NCBI GenBank assembly: GCA_008973525.1
Contig: WACJ01000274.1
Coordinates: 1,116,001-1,180,000 of the forward strand
Source: Stenopsyche tienmushanensis
Taxonomy: Eukaryota > Arthropoda > Insecta > Trichoptera > Stenopsychidae
Reading direction: 5' to 3'
DNA: 64,000 nucleotides
The notes under the pieces were generated by a model, which ran no database searches, had not been told where the DNA came from, and was given only the letters and a program-made list of their open reading frames with translations. Position 1 is the first letter of the stretch. The number at the start of each line of letters is the position of its first letter. This document shows positions 38,701 to 53,700 of the stretch, one piece after another. A program made the position numbers and the translations under genes.

Positions 38701-41700
38701 ATATCTTTATAAGTTTAAGTTGGTATTTTCTAACTGACTTTTATTGATAAATGCCAAGCAACATGTCGTCATTCATGAGGCAAATTCATTGTGACAATCT
38801 ACAATAGACAAAGCGTGTTTTCGAGCAGTCTAAGAAATATTATCATGGATAAAAAGGTAGTAAATGTCGCCAAATATATCAACAATTAATAAAGAGCTCT
38901 CAACGTTTAAAAAATAGGATATGTAACATAAAATCACTTGAAGTAAATTATTATAAATGAAGGCTCAAGTATCAAATGGTCTAGCCATAAATTTCTATAA
39001 TATTGTTTAAATCAATTTTTTTAACTCTGTTGACCAGTGAAAAACTCGTCTCCATACGATCCGGTTTGACAACTACCACTTGTATTTCAATTTGCAATTC
39101 ACTTTCATATTAATTTGTTATTAATTCTTTTGATCATGATTTTTCTTATTAATTTTCTTCAAACTATGTATTTCTTTGGTGTCCATCGTATACCATAGTT
39201 ACAATTTAATTCACACAAACATATTACTTTTTATACCTGCCATGTTACATCATCACTAGCAATGATGACTAAAATATCAGTGTATTGAATTATAACATAA
39301 CGTAAACTTTGATCGCAATTGCGAATAAAATTGATTTGATTGTGCAAGTCCATGTTTTAATCTTAATCCATTAACTGCAAGATAAAGTAAAATATTGACT
39401 TGTTTACCCTGAAGATATATTATCTAAATATCGCTACACATTTAAGATCTTATAAAAATGGTTTTTAATCGATCAATGTTTAACCTGTACGGTAGGATAG
39501 TCGCCTATTTGCGAGCGAATTTAAGTGATTCAAAAATAACATTCTTACACGCTGAGTTCGGAGACAAACAGAGACGGATAATATCTTGCGTACACCGTAC
39601 GATTGTATAGATCGTTAACCCAAATTTATCGACTGATAATGATATGTGAATGATATAATGAATCGATTTCAAGTGTATTGTACTTTAAAAGACCGAATAT
39701 TGTGTGCTATCGACAGTGTTTATTTATTAATGCACAAGCTTCATACACGCTACGTGGATAATTGGATTTGTATGACGTTAAGTGGCGGACAAGCAAATAT
39801 AGCATCTAAGCATCTATGATTTTGATGATTTTAAATTAGCTTCAAATAATATATTTTAAATTAAATGAATAAGAAATGTTTATTTAAGAATATATCAAAC
39901 TATCTAAAATATTCTTGATGACCATATTATTGCTATGAATTTAAATTAAATTTTATAAACGAGTTTTTGTCATGCATTTCTTTTGTACATCTGAGGCTTT
40001 TAGTAATTATTATATTTAACATCAATAAAATCAATACATTATTTAATTTATTCTTTATTGTTGAGTCTTTCCGATTATCTAAGAGTAAATAATATGCTAT
40101 TTTAACTTTTAAAAGATATGGAGATACACCTATGTAGACATTTTGATAGCGATTATTGACATAAAATCGTTGATAAAACAATCTTTCCATGTTTTATTTT
40201 TTTAAATTAATTTATCATATGCATCATAATAATCTTTGTATATTATATTAAAAGAAGACATCATCCATTGATTTGCATAATCGATTCCAAGATCAAGATA
40301 GACAGAAAAAAATATTGTAATGAAGCCTCAATTAATCTTAATTGTCATTGACAATCCATAACAGTCTTCTTATTCCACCATATTCGTTCAGGGGCATTGG
40401 CGAACATGTCAATGGTTTCTGCTTTATTGATGACCAATTTGAGGTTACTAGCAACCTAATATGGAAACCTCAATGGGTAAAATGTTAATATTAAGCACAA
40501 ACATTTGGATGAATAAGATAATTTTGACTTTAATCTCATTATTATGCTCAGAAGTAGTTAGTCGATTAGACTAACTATGCACATTCAGAAAGTAAATGTA
40601 CTAGATTTTATTCAGAAAGTAAGTGTACTAGAAAAACTAATTCCACCTATGTGTGCCTTCAGGGAGATAAAAAGATAATAATATGAAGACGCCAAAGCAG
40701 AGGAAAACGGGAAAGTGGTTCAAAATATCACAACCAAATGAGTCCACTTTGGGCAACAAGTACACTCCTTTCGTCAGCATTCCCCTTCTTTTGAAACGAT
40801 GCAATTTCGGTCCCAAAATATGATTATTTTGCACGAAGTTTTGGTTCAGAAAAAGTTCAGAAAATCTTCCAATTCAAGTCGCTTTTGGTGAGATTTTTTA
40901 ACGACATCTTTCATACAACTGGATACTACAACGCAAGTATATATACTACCGTGTTCCTTCGATGCTGGTTCTGCCATGAGATCTCCCTTTACCATTTGCG
41001 TGTTGCTAACCGTAAAAAAAAAAAACACAGCGCATTATGGTCACAGTACACTTACTTTCTGAACGGGCCTCTTAGTTCAATTTAGACCACCATCTCTGAT
41101 GATGCAATATTGTATCTTGTACGCGTCAATCAAATATTATATTTAACAAAGCGGTGGTTTAAATAAACGATGAGACGCCGCGAATCGCGCGATTAATAAT
41201 GTTGATATATTTAAATGATCTCATTTGCTCCCATGAATCCCTTTCCGAATTATCAGAGTACAGTCATTCGTTCGATGAATTTATTATTGACATTTTACCT
41301 CTTTTTATCTTGGTGGGCTTTAAAAAACTTCAATAAAGAGTTTCTTCCAATTCTGGATCCCACTGGGTACAGTTGAACTTAATGATTATGTAATTGATGA
41401 CAGACCATTTCTTTACTTTCAGTATATTTGTATTCAAAATATTCATCCTTTGTCTTTTATTAAGAATTTTGGTAATTTATTTCTTAAATATCTTCCTCGT
41501 ACTGGTGAATGTCGTTCTTGATGAACCTAGACCTTCAAAATATTGTTGCATTGTAATTTTGTTATTGTACCACTTGTTCGATCACGATCCAATATATCAA
41601 AATACTTTCATTTCCGATTCTTAGCGGATGCCATCTAGCAACATGCAATACCTGCTCATAGTCTTTCCACGTGGGATTTTTATGAGTTCAATTCGGCATT

Positions 41701-44700
41701 CGACATAGATAAATTAACTGGGACGATTGTTTCACTCGGTTTCGACACGTAATTGGCCAATTACATCAAACAACGGGAAATCGCCGAGGAGACCTGATCG
41801 ACGTGGTGCAAAATTGGGGACTCGGACGAACGCTCAAGATGAAGTCACCCAGCATTGCTAGCATTTAGCGAGTTGCTAATTTGATAACTCACCCACTTTT
41901 GCCATTCCGAGGCTGTTTCTATTATCCGCACGAAGTTGGTTTATCGCCACGTAAACTTCGATAATGTGGTTCATAAATTCCACCGAATCGACCCTATGCG
42001 AATTGCACGCCATTCTTATCGACCCAAAGAGCACGGCACCGACTAAACTTTGGGGCGCAACCCTGTTCAAGTAGTGATTTTTCTCTTCAACCTCGAAGTT
42101 CTTTGTTCTCATTTGCAAGAGCGGAACACCTCGCTGCTTGTGCCAAAGATGCCGAATCTAAGATCTTTTGTTTCGGTGTGTAATGCGATGAAAGCGACAA
42201 TATGGCGATGCCATCGTTGCTGCTAAGATTACTCCTGGCATCACCGAAATTAACGAACCTAATTCCTTTTTGTGGTTCCAGCCGCTCCATTGCAAAGACT
42301 AAGTTTTCGTCTTCCGAGCGCTTTAATATTCCGGATGCGGTTTCATAAATTCATCTTCCGTTTTAAGCTGACCTAAATTTTGGGATATTCAATCCGGGAT
42401 CTCATTATACAAGGAATTCATGATTCTTCATCGTGGAAGTTTTCCTAATTTAAGATTTTATCGTCCTTTACAATCTTTCTTTTTGATTGGCCAGCTTACA
42501 GCGATCAATCATAAAGTGGCGGTTGATAAATATTTCCTTTTGAGATATATTTAGCATCGATAATAAGAAGATTAACGAACAAAGTTTACCATCACAAATA
42601 TATTCATAATTATAGTATAACTTAACTCGTTCATCGCTGCGTCCACCGTATATGGAAGGGCGTTCTGTTGCGTAATTTCCGTGGAGGTTTTCTTCCTTCG
42701 CTTAAATACGATTTAAGCATGGTATTCATTAAAACAATTCAAACACATATGAGGTGATTTTAGACAATTAGGACAATATGTTGCGACCCTTTTTACATTT
42801 TTTTTTTTTGCTTTCTGCCGATCGAAAATTGTAATTCAGTCAAACAGTCTCGAAAGCGAACCAGAGTCTCACTATTACGTATGTGTTCTATAACAATTTA
42901 CAAATGTTAGGCTTACGAACGTTCTTTCTAGAATTGTCTTTCCAATGATGACTGTCCTAAATATCTTTCCGGAATCGGACCTCGAAACTTGCATTTCTAC
43001 CCTTGTCTGTTCGCACTTGCTTATCTTCACTTTATTGTTGTTAATTTGACTTAATGAAGTCACATAATAAGAAGTATTGAGATAATAATAAGACTCTATA
43101 TTGAGATGATAATAATAAATAATAAGAAGTCATTGAAGTTAAAAAAATGAGTTTCAAACTTATCGATCTAAGATATAAAACCAATACATGAGAGAAGATG
43201 CGCCCCAATTTTGTCTGTGTTTATCCCGCTCTTTCCTATTCCTTCTGTTTGCGCTCCGGACTATCGGAATTTGGGCCCAGTGAGAAACAATGCCGATTTC
43301 CCGATGGGCGACGGAGTGTTTTATACTTTTAAAAACGTGCAAATTATACATCAGCAATGCTTATTTGCACAGTCAAAAACTCAATCCGTTTGAATAGAAA
43401 TAAGATAGAATATTTGATTAGATTAATCAAATATTTGATCTTATTTTCTTCCCGATTTGCAAAACAACATAATATTTTTACCAGGGCTTCAAACCGTTAT
43501 TTTTTTATTTTGGTTTTGGTTTCGGTTTCGTTACTAATATTTATATCGGTTCGGTTAAGGTTTTAATTCCGTGAAAAATAACGGTTTTACCGGTTATCGG
43601 TTTAATTTCGATTCGAATCCCTGATTTATATATAATATTCTGCAAAAGCGAATATGAATATGTTATCTTTGGAAAATTACGGAACATTCCAGGAATATTT
43701 TTATTACTATTATTTAAATTAATAATTTAATCTTCGTACATATGCATATTAAATTATTTCATTGCAAGGTGTAACGGATGACTACATATTCGGCGTGTTG
43801 ATTATATTACGTATTATTAACTGGTGGCACACAGTTTCCCCAAATGTGAGATGACGGATATCACAATTCATCAAAACTATTTATTAAAAGAGCATATCAA
43901 TCATCAAAGCCAACAGATCATATTTACAACATCACATTCGCGAATACAGTTTTGTTTTTAAATATTCCCATTGTAGGGGCAAAGCCCTTCTGAAAGATGA
44001 TAAATGAAGCCACCGGGCGGAATACTATTTTTCTGGTTGTTCAAAAACAGAATGCTAACGTCCATCCTTTCAGCATTAATGCCTTCCATGAATTTCAGAA
44101 TTCCTTAATGACTTTGCAACATTATGTATTCGGGAGCAAATTCCTCCCAGCGGCTGTCGTTATTGAATTATGGACGCTTTAAAAAAGAACTTAATGTATT
44201 CGAGCCGAAATTGAACACATAAAACACGTATAACCATTTCGCAAAGGCAACTCCGAAGTGTTTTATTACTTTTTTCGGGTAATACAAGAAGCAACATTGC
44301 TTCCTTGAGAAAATTTTAAATTGAAACCCAACAAAGAAAGTGAAAATCTATGTGCTTTATACGCAATGGGAATTCCTCGGACTCATTTATACCTCTTACT
44401 GTCAACGTCACGATATTTTATGCAATTTAACTTATTTTTATTTATTCTTTTTTGCGCCCCATTTATATAATCTGCGAATTGACTCGCTGTAATGCTGGCT
44501 GACTCACTCTAGACAAATAATTTAGAAGAAAAGCTATATAAATTGATCCTCAATTAAGATAAATAGGATTATAAATAATCAACCCCCACATTAGAAACAT
44601 CGTTGCTGATATTACTCATGGAGTTATCTAAGAAATCTCATCGTTTCATTTAATAATTCCCGATTTTATTTATAACCGCGGCGTTATGTGTATAAATTCC

Positions 44701-47700
44701 CGTTTGTTCGAGGGCAATTTCGAAGTAAATTTACAATCTTCAACTATTGCGCCGTGACATTTATTGTTTTCTAGAAGTGTTCATCAAAAACTTCTTTCAG
44801 TATATAAAAATCAATGTTTGTTTGTCCGTATTAAATGCGCTTCCATACCGTTTATCCGATTGCGATAAAACTTTGTCAACTTACTGTTTACACTTGTGGA
44901 AATAACATAGGCGTAGTAAAAATATTTTTTGTGTGCGCAGTTTGTTATGCGAGACGTTTAACGTATGCACCATGTTGACGCATATTGGTCTGGTTAAATT
45001 AAGTTTGGGCTGCGGGGACGGTAGAGAAAGGATGCACGCCGGGTATTTGCTCAATCAATAAAATATAAGTGCAGTCAAAATCATACATTTATAAATAAAT
45101 GGATGGATCAAACAAGAATGAATGGACTGATTTGAGACTTAATCAGGCAGTTGAATGGAGCTCTATTTTCTAAGCAATTTCTTAGATAATATAAACTGAT
45201 ATCATTTGATTTATGAAATGATGTCGCCTCGTATTTAGTCTACAGATTATTTTATATCGTTCAAAGACAATTGCCGCCCTTGTTCGCCGCCCTTGGACAC
45301 TGTGCAAGCACACCAATAGATGTGTCACACGTTGAAAGGACAAAAACGGAATTATGTGTCATGCAACCGATTTTGATATTTTTACAAAGCCAATTTTTGT
45401 TTCAGTCAGTGTTTCACAGAAATTATAGTTATATATCGACATTAAATTAAAATCTACAAAGCTGTTTTTTTGTCTACAAGTAGTTTACGTTATTTTTTGT
45501 TAAACAAACGTCGTCTACTTTCGATACAAAATGGCTAGGGATTCGGCAGACGTGGCTTAAGTTATAGCGCGAGAACTTGATTGAAACTTTCAAATGTCGG
45601 TAACGACATCATCGCGGTAGATTGCCGTTTTATTTACTTACAATATCAATGCGAATGAGAAAGATTCAGCTTTGTAGGAACATACTAATATTTGGGAATA
45701 TGTTTCCATTCTGATTCCAATACATATGAAATACCTAAATCAATTGATCAACGGTCAAATGATCTCTCAAAGTACCCAAACATGATGATGGATTAATCTC
45801 AATAAAAAAGAAGTTGAATGTAATAAAAAAAATGAATAATTGCTTTGTTAGATAATTTAAGTTAAATGTTTAATTAGGTAATTTTACAAGGCTCGGTAGC
45901 GTTAGTGTTAGAAAGGAAAAATTGTATGATAATCACGCATGGCTGGGTGTAATAATAATAAAATATTTTTTGGGTCGTACTTTTTGAAAAGTTTTAGAAG
46001 CTGTGTCTTAGATAAGAGCTTGCTGTCATTGAAGCACGGTTCCATAGCCAGTGGTCGTACGACCAGCCCCACGTGTGGAGTCGCTTTTGTGAGGAGGCGA
46101 AGAAGCGCCTTCCTCCTCACTCTTTCGGCTCCGGAAGAAGTCATATGTAAAATTAGATACCATACACTTAAACCCGTTCACTACCTACATACCCATTAAC
46201 CTCTTTACGCGTACCTGTTACGCATTCCTTTCCAAAATCGATCAATTTAGATTGAATTTCGATCGATTTTCTATGTAACCTCTATTGAAGAAAATGTGTA
46301 TTCAGTTTCCTCAAACTGCTTCAGTAATCTCTGCTCCGATTGTTTCCCACTTTTAGACAATAAAATTGTTTTAAAATCAGTGTGTGAAATTTTATGTGAA
46401 AAAGAGATGATATAATTCATACAATGGGAAGCAGTGAATTATGTAATTTTTAACCGTGGGAATACATTCTGTTCTTCACACAGAAGCTAATGGATTGTCA
46501 TTTCTTCGGGACGTTCGAGTGAATCGCATTGGAAGTGTTTGGGCGTCCAAAGACGCCAAAATGGCTCATCCATATCGATCTGAACTGTGTGCCGTATCTT
46601 CATGTGAAACAATCCAAGAAATGACTACCAACAATGGATATTGCGTGACCAGAAAATGCTTCAACAGCATATCAGGTAAAACGAGACCAGATGTTTGAAC
46701 AAGTGTTATCACAAATGAGCGACACTTTGTCTTCTCTGTGTTGTGGGATTTGCACGTTTCGACTGTTAATTTCGAACACGTCTGCTTTTCTATGATAACG
46801 TCTTCACAAATGATAGCGGATGGAATGACAATAAAGCTTTCAGTAACCCAATCTTTGAATATGGCATTGCATATGGAAAATATTGTTGCTTTAAACATAA
46901 AAGATTTAAAAGTGTGCATAATTATGTACTTAGTACGCAAAAACCGATCATTTGATGTCTTGATTGACAATCAATCATGCATAACAACATTATAAAATCA
47001 TTCCAGGAAAAATCCATAAAAAATTCAACCACAGCAAACATTAAAAATTCGACCTACATCGATTTAATCGATTATTATTTTCTAATTTACAGTCTAATTT
47101 GCACTCAAATCGATGTATACAAACGAAATAAACCTAGTGATTTAACAATTATTCACAGATTATTATAGTTCTGCATTGCCAAATTCGATGATATTAACTC
47201 ATCCGGTCAACAGTGCGTATAGATTAACCCCATAAGCCATTTTATCAAAATAATTTACAATATTTAAAGACAAATTGTTATAAATTTTGTAATAAACGCT
47301 GTGCAATCATAAGACAATGCATGATTTATGCAATTCGCTTTTCGGACTTGCACATTTTTAGTCTGTGGAATAATATGTTTCAGTAGGAGATGCTATTTTA
47401 AATTATTTATTTCTGTCTGTACTTTGTCAAACGCTTACATAATGTCTATAAATATAACAGGATTACATATGAATACACTACCGACAATAAGTTTAGAAAC
47501 GCCGTTATAAATAAGTTCATTCTTTATTATTTTCAATGCTTTTTCTTAACCCTTTACCCCCTAAAGGAGTACTATCCCAGGGTCTGAGACCCCCCTCCAC
47601 TTATTCAAAAGAGCACTCTTGTACATTGAGCTCGGAGACAACAAAGACAGAGATAGAACGTAGCGCAGTTCGGGAGACAGAGATGGAGAGCTTAGCAGCG

Positions 47701-50700
47701 TTAGCCCAAATTTATCGACTAATAATGATTTCGATTTCAAGTTTGTTATTTGTTTATGCAAAGAAATTACCGAATATTTTTGCTATCGACAGCGTTAATT
47801 TATTCATGTACAAGCTTCATACACGCAACGCGGTTCTGACAGATAAGTGGATTTGTACGGATGATGCGTGGCGGACATACAAATATAGCATCTATGTTTT
47901 TGATTATTTAAAATTAGGGTTAACAATACATCGTATGGTGCACAATAATAAAAAAAAAATAAAAGACAATTTCTTACAATGTTAAAATTAGCCAAGTTAG
48001 GAAACGACCGAGATGCCCAAAATTAAGGGATGAAATCAATCTAAAAACGCATACCAATATGCAACGGAATAACTTACAAGAATCCTAGAGATATTTATCT
48101 ATTAAACTATTACAAACAATGTCAAAAATATACATTACAGTAATCTGGACATTTTGATGAAAGTGCCATTTGAAGCAGGTCTTCGAACCGTTATATTTTT
48201 CATTCGGTTTTCGTTCCGGTTCAATTCCAAACATTTGTATCGGTTCGGTTATAGTTTTCGTTCCGGCTAAAATAACGGTATACCGGTATTCCATTCAGTT
48301 CTCGTTCGAAGCCTTGATATTGTATAATGAATGAAGAATATTATGTAACGTATGTACATATAATGAAATTTTACGGTTTTATAGTCAATTCGTGTCCATG
48401 AGTCCGACAGGAGACTCGAAATATCGGAAAGAGATATATTTGATTTTTTAATTTATCTCGAAAATAATTACTAAACGCGATCGTATATCCCCTTTATATA
48501 TATTTTAACATAAATAAATGATGAGTTACGCCGAGCACTTAGAGTTTCCAAACCTAATAAATAATATATTTGAAATTTTTGCAAAAATATTATGTTCTTT
48601 CAAGAAAATGCATCGAACTAACTAAGCTTCATCTTCAATTGGCCAATGATCAAAAATAGAATGACTTCAGATTCTGAGACAAAGATGTCATCATCCAATT
48701 TTGCTGCATTTTTATTTCCAACTCTGCATTTGTTTGCTATAAAAATCATATTTATCTTAAATTGGCAATAAGCAAGCCGTACGAAATTGTGCTTAAAATA
48801 TTCGCATTCGAATTGCTATTCATTGTTTGGACATATATCGACTTTTTACGTTGTCTGTTATAAATTATAAGTAAAAAAAATATGTTTCTATAATCTATAA
48901 GTATAAATTTGCGATAACACTTACCGACAACATTTATATAGAATCACTTTAATTTTTGTTCAGATGGGTTTTACAAAAAAAGATCAATAGAATTTATGGC
49001 CATGTCATATTCGCAATAATCTATATATTTATGATGAATTAAACATCATACGTATGGTGTTTATTTAACAGCCATAAAACACTTATAGTAATGACTAAGC
49101 TAATAAATGCACGATCACACATCATCATTTCTTTCATTTGTCAGAATTGTGCTTTTAACTCATTCCGGTCCCGTGTCTCAATCGTTTGAGGCATCGATTT
49201 TTCCGACGGGTTCAACAGTATTTTTACGCCAAGTTAAACCATTTTAATTTCAAACTAAACCCTTTACAATTCAAGTTAAACTGTCAGATTAAATGAAACA
49301 AAGCGCGGGGATGTAAAGTTGGGATCCTTGTGCTTTGCAAATTTCGCATCTAACTGTCACTTTTATTCGTCTTCTAATGTTTTCGTGTATATTTGCCAAA
49401 TTTAAACGCATCGGATTTTTATGGATTTGGATGGATTTTTTGGAGAATGAATTATTATAAGATCCTTCAAAATATTTAGTTTGTCTTCTATAAATAACAA
49501 GAGAGAGGAGGCTAAAGACCAACTTGGCACTTTAAAAAAATTGAAATTGACTTGAAAAACTCAAACCGTTATTTTTTCGACGACAGTAATTTGCTGACGA
49601 CAGTGATTATAAGCATGAAATAGATGTTGAATTGGAAATATTAACGTCCGTTGAAAGTAAAGATGATGTTTCTTTTGTAGTGCACACTACTAATAAAAAT
49701 ATCAAAAATGATCATCAAATCATGCCTTCATTAGGATCCGATTCCGATGAAGAAATTTGAGTTACTGTAAATGCAACACGAACCTTCAGAGCTTACAGCT
49801 GCAGTGATGAATCAGTTTTTCGATCGAATACATCTCCAATGGCCAATAATAGTCCACTATGGGATTATGTTACCCAGGCCCGCAACAAGGTGTTAGCAAA
49901 GCAGGCGCTCGCCACGGGCGCAACTGGACTTGGGGCGCAAAACGCAGAATACAGACCCAGTCGAGAGTTGCACATGCTTTTATTTTAGTTGACCATTTTA
50001 CTTTATATGAATGAACACTGATTGACTTCGTCCGTTTGTATAATATATACTAAGTTCATTTGTAATGTAAGCGGTCCGAAAAGCGGACCGGATAGACACA
50101 CAGATCTTTGATCTGTTACGATCAACGAAACTGTCTCACGGGCTAACTTATATAGGTGACTTTCTATCATAGTATTTTTTTAAAAAAACAACTGTCATTT
50201 ATACGTTAGGTCGGATGCTTTTGGGACTATCTTCGAATATAATTTTAAAATATACATTATAATAATATTTAATATAGTGCATTTATAATGGTATTATTTA
50301 ACTTAAATGTATTTCCGGGGGGGGGGGGGGGGCTAGTTAGGTGCTTGCCACAGGCGCTTCATACAATCGTTACGGATCTGATGTCATCGGTAAAGTCATT
50401 ATTGGTAAAATCAGTTCGTTCAATTGAAATTTTATCGTAGTTCGTCGAATTGACGGCGCTCGCACGCGGGTTCGTTCTGCTATCGGACCGTTATGTATCC
50501 AATGATGATGATCATAGTTTAAATATACATATTTCTGTTGCCCTAACATCAATAATATCTCAAATTCCACGAACGTGTGACACAAAAATCACTGAAGAAT
50601 TGATCAAAAAACATATATTTATGCAGCTACAAAAATATTTAATGATTTTTCTTAAAAAAATGTTGCAAACATTTAGGGACTTGCTGTAAGTTTTTGTTAT

Positions 50701-53700
50701 ATTATGTTTCATTTAATTCCTACTGGAGTTGACTCGCGTCCATGGAAGTTCAGTCCAGCAAAAAAAAAAGGTTCCTGCTATAAATTTTAGGCGTCCCTTA
50801 TAAACGAGCCATGATTTAATGCGTCCTGAACTAAATTTCATATTTTTTGTAGCACAACAGCGATAAAACAATTTTACGGTCGTTAATTTACAAGCCCACG
50901 TCGCTCACAAATGTGCGTTGTGTAATTTAAAGTAGGCGTACGACACTTTGGGAAGCTGTCGAATGTTTATACACCTCTTCGAAAACGTTCCGAGCAAATA
51001 CACACACTGAAATATTGGGCATTTCTTCCATATTCCCATGGAATTCCATTGTCCATCGTGGGAGAATGATGATATAAAAATGAGATTAAAGATTGAGTGC
51101 TGAAATAATATAAGATCTGGGAGAGGTCGCGGATATCACAGCCGTCACGTATGGAGGTCCTTTTGTTCTGGCATTCAAAAGGATCGTCTTTCTTGTAATG
51201 AGATATCGTAGCTTGAATGTTGAATCAGTCATTTTTTTGCTGCAGTCAGACTGTGGCACTTCTTTCAAAACTGACGTCCGCAACTGTTTGAGTTCGTAAA
51301 TCGATACACTTTATAATATTTGCGAGATTTGTATCGGCCTCGTTAAAATTTTACGTTGAAATATTCCACACAAAGTGCGTGACGAAGGACGATCGAAGTT
51401 CGGATAAAAGTAGGCCATTCCGGCATCCTACCCTCACAAAACATGTATGACATTGGTAAAAAATGCTAAATGCCTATTATTATTTATGAATTTACTCATT
51501 CGTAACAATGATTTGTATTTATTCACTGCGTGTTCTGTTCGGGAGTTGTTTCATATGGCGGCATAATTTCAAATTTGACGTTTGGCCCGGAAGGAAAATT
51601 CGGTGTTGCCATTGAGCAAAAACAATCTTTTTATTAAGCGCAACGCGACGCGAACATATGCGGACGAAAAAATATTCATTCCGACAAAATCAATAAAACA
51701 CGTCAGCATCAAAGTAAATCTTTCAAACGCGAAATTTTATCTTCCAAGAAATAAATTTTCGTAGCCGCCGAATGAAATATTTATATTATGCAGACGGATA
51801 TCAGAAAGTGGCGGAGCGGATGTGAGCTTTTCCAATTTTTTATGTCACAATTGTGAAACGCTCTCTATAAAATATTCTGGACGGCGACGAACATGCCATG
51901 TAAAATTCATAAATTCCTCAATAAAATATGAACAAAATATTCCATCGCCGCCCTACTCCATTTCGATATCCTCCATGAAAAATACGGGCGTCGATCGATT
52001 CGTCGGGAATAATTAAAATCTGGAACTCGCAGCCAAATATTAAACGGCGAACGCTCGCCAAATATTCATATAAATATAGATGCGTGTCTAGAAGTTATCA
52101 GGACCGCAATAAGAATACAACAATCACGTATACCATAAATGTTTTGATCGTAACATTTAATCGTATATGGAGAATTTGCACGTACGGCGGCCATATTAAA
52201 TGCGCAGTCTAAAAAATATTTTTTCGCGAACGGATTGACGGATTATTGGGGCGTACCATATTAACGTTCGGAATTCGCAGATGAGATCAAAGCATCAAAG
52301 ATGAGCTTCAATGGCCTTTAGCAAACGACAAACTGAACCAATTAATTCTTCGAAAACTTTGGATTGTCTCGTAATGATTTCTAAATCTTTTATTCCTAAA
52401 AAAAATACGCGAAATGGCATCATCAGCATTCAACCATTGCCCAGATCTCTTCCTTGTATCGTATAAAATCCATTCTTCATCATAAATAATGATGCGATTT
52501 AATAAAAGGGTTTTATCATAACGAATTTAGTTTTTCTTATTAAAGCGAGATGATGACAAATATAAATGACAAATCAAAAGCAAGTGCTCAAACTTTTGTA
52601 CGCTCAATCAACCCTCATTTTATGCGATTTCAAAGTTATGCGGCTTTTTTTTAATTTTCATAAAGAGCATATCGAGATATATTGGATAAAATAGAAAATA
52701 AATCATCAAAATTAACTGAAATTTGGAAAAAAATACAATTTTGGACGGTTTAAATCATGTTGGCTCTGTTGTCGCCGAATTACGACCACACACTTTTAAG
52801 GAGATATTTTTTAAAGTTTAGATTTTTAAGAATTCGCGATTATTTTTAAACAATTATAATAATGTAAAAATTAATTAATCAATTGAAATAATAATGACTG
52901 ACGTTAATTATCGATTTTTGATCATTAAAGCGGGCCATTTCTTATGCTGTTCGGACTTTGCACTCGATTCTAAGGGTGGCAGGACGAACAGACGTTCTAT
53001 TCTTTCTGGGGAGCCTTGCGGATTGGTCGTGTTAATTTTTGGCGTGCAAACTTAATTTTCCATCATGTGTCAATTTCGCGTTATATTCACATTATCTGAA
53101 AGCCGTATCACAAATGGTAAATAAATTTTAACATTGAAAGTTCATAATGCTTTAATTGTTCCTCTCTCTTTTTGAGGATTACTTCTTTTCGGTGTGGTCG
53201 AATGAGCAATCGGAGATAAAGACTCCCCCTCTACGGAGGTAAAATACGGATTTCCGTCGTGTATGCTGCGAGTTCATCTCGAGGCTGCAGAGCCCCATCG
53301 CTAATGAGGAGCGGACGCTCCCGTCCTTCTCGTTGAAGCCCTTCTGGTTAAGATGAGAGGTACACGAGCTCGTCTATATAACCCTTTATTTTTTATACCA
53401 GATTTATGTTAAAATTTATTTTTTAACTATATAATTGTATAACTATAAAATTGTGTGCCAAAAAATGATTTTTTTAAACAGTTGCCATTTTGTGAAAATA
53501 GTTTTTTTTTGAAGTGGAGACTATAGCGACTTCTTAACGACTCTTCTATAGCGTTTATTGTTTCCCTAATTTTTTATTAACTTTTTTGTGCGATTTTGGG
53601 TATATTTTATATAGCCGTTTCAGAGTTATGCGGTTTTCAAAAGCCACGGAACGAATTTCCACTTTTTTTTATACAAATCATGGCTTTTTTTGTGCGATCC

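Noticed and set aside
43600..43620. GATTCGAATCC as a tRNA T-arm or Pol III B box
   Set aside because: It lies inside repeat G, with no tRNA fold or A box at the right distance.
46566..46970. A 134-codon minus-strand frame
   Set aside because: It overlaps two plus-strand frames, has no recognisable domain and no supporting signals. I left it as unassigned rather than call a gene.
47536..47985. A 149-codon plus-strand frame
   Set aside because: It coincides with a TTAA-flanked repeat (family H), and the related copy at 39480 has stops and indels in that frame.
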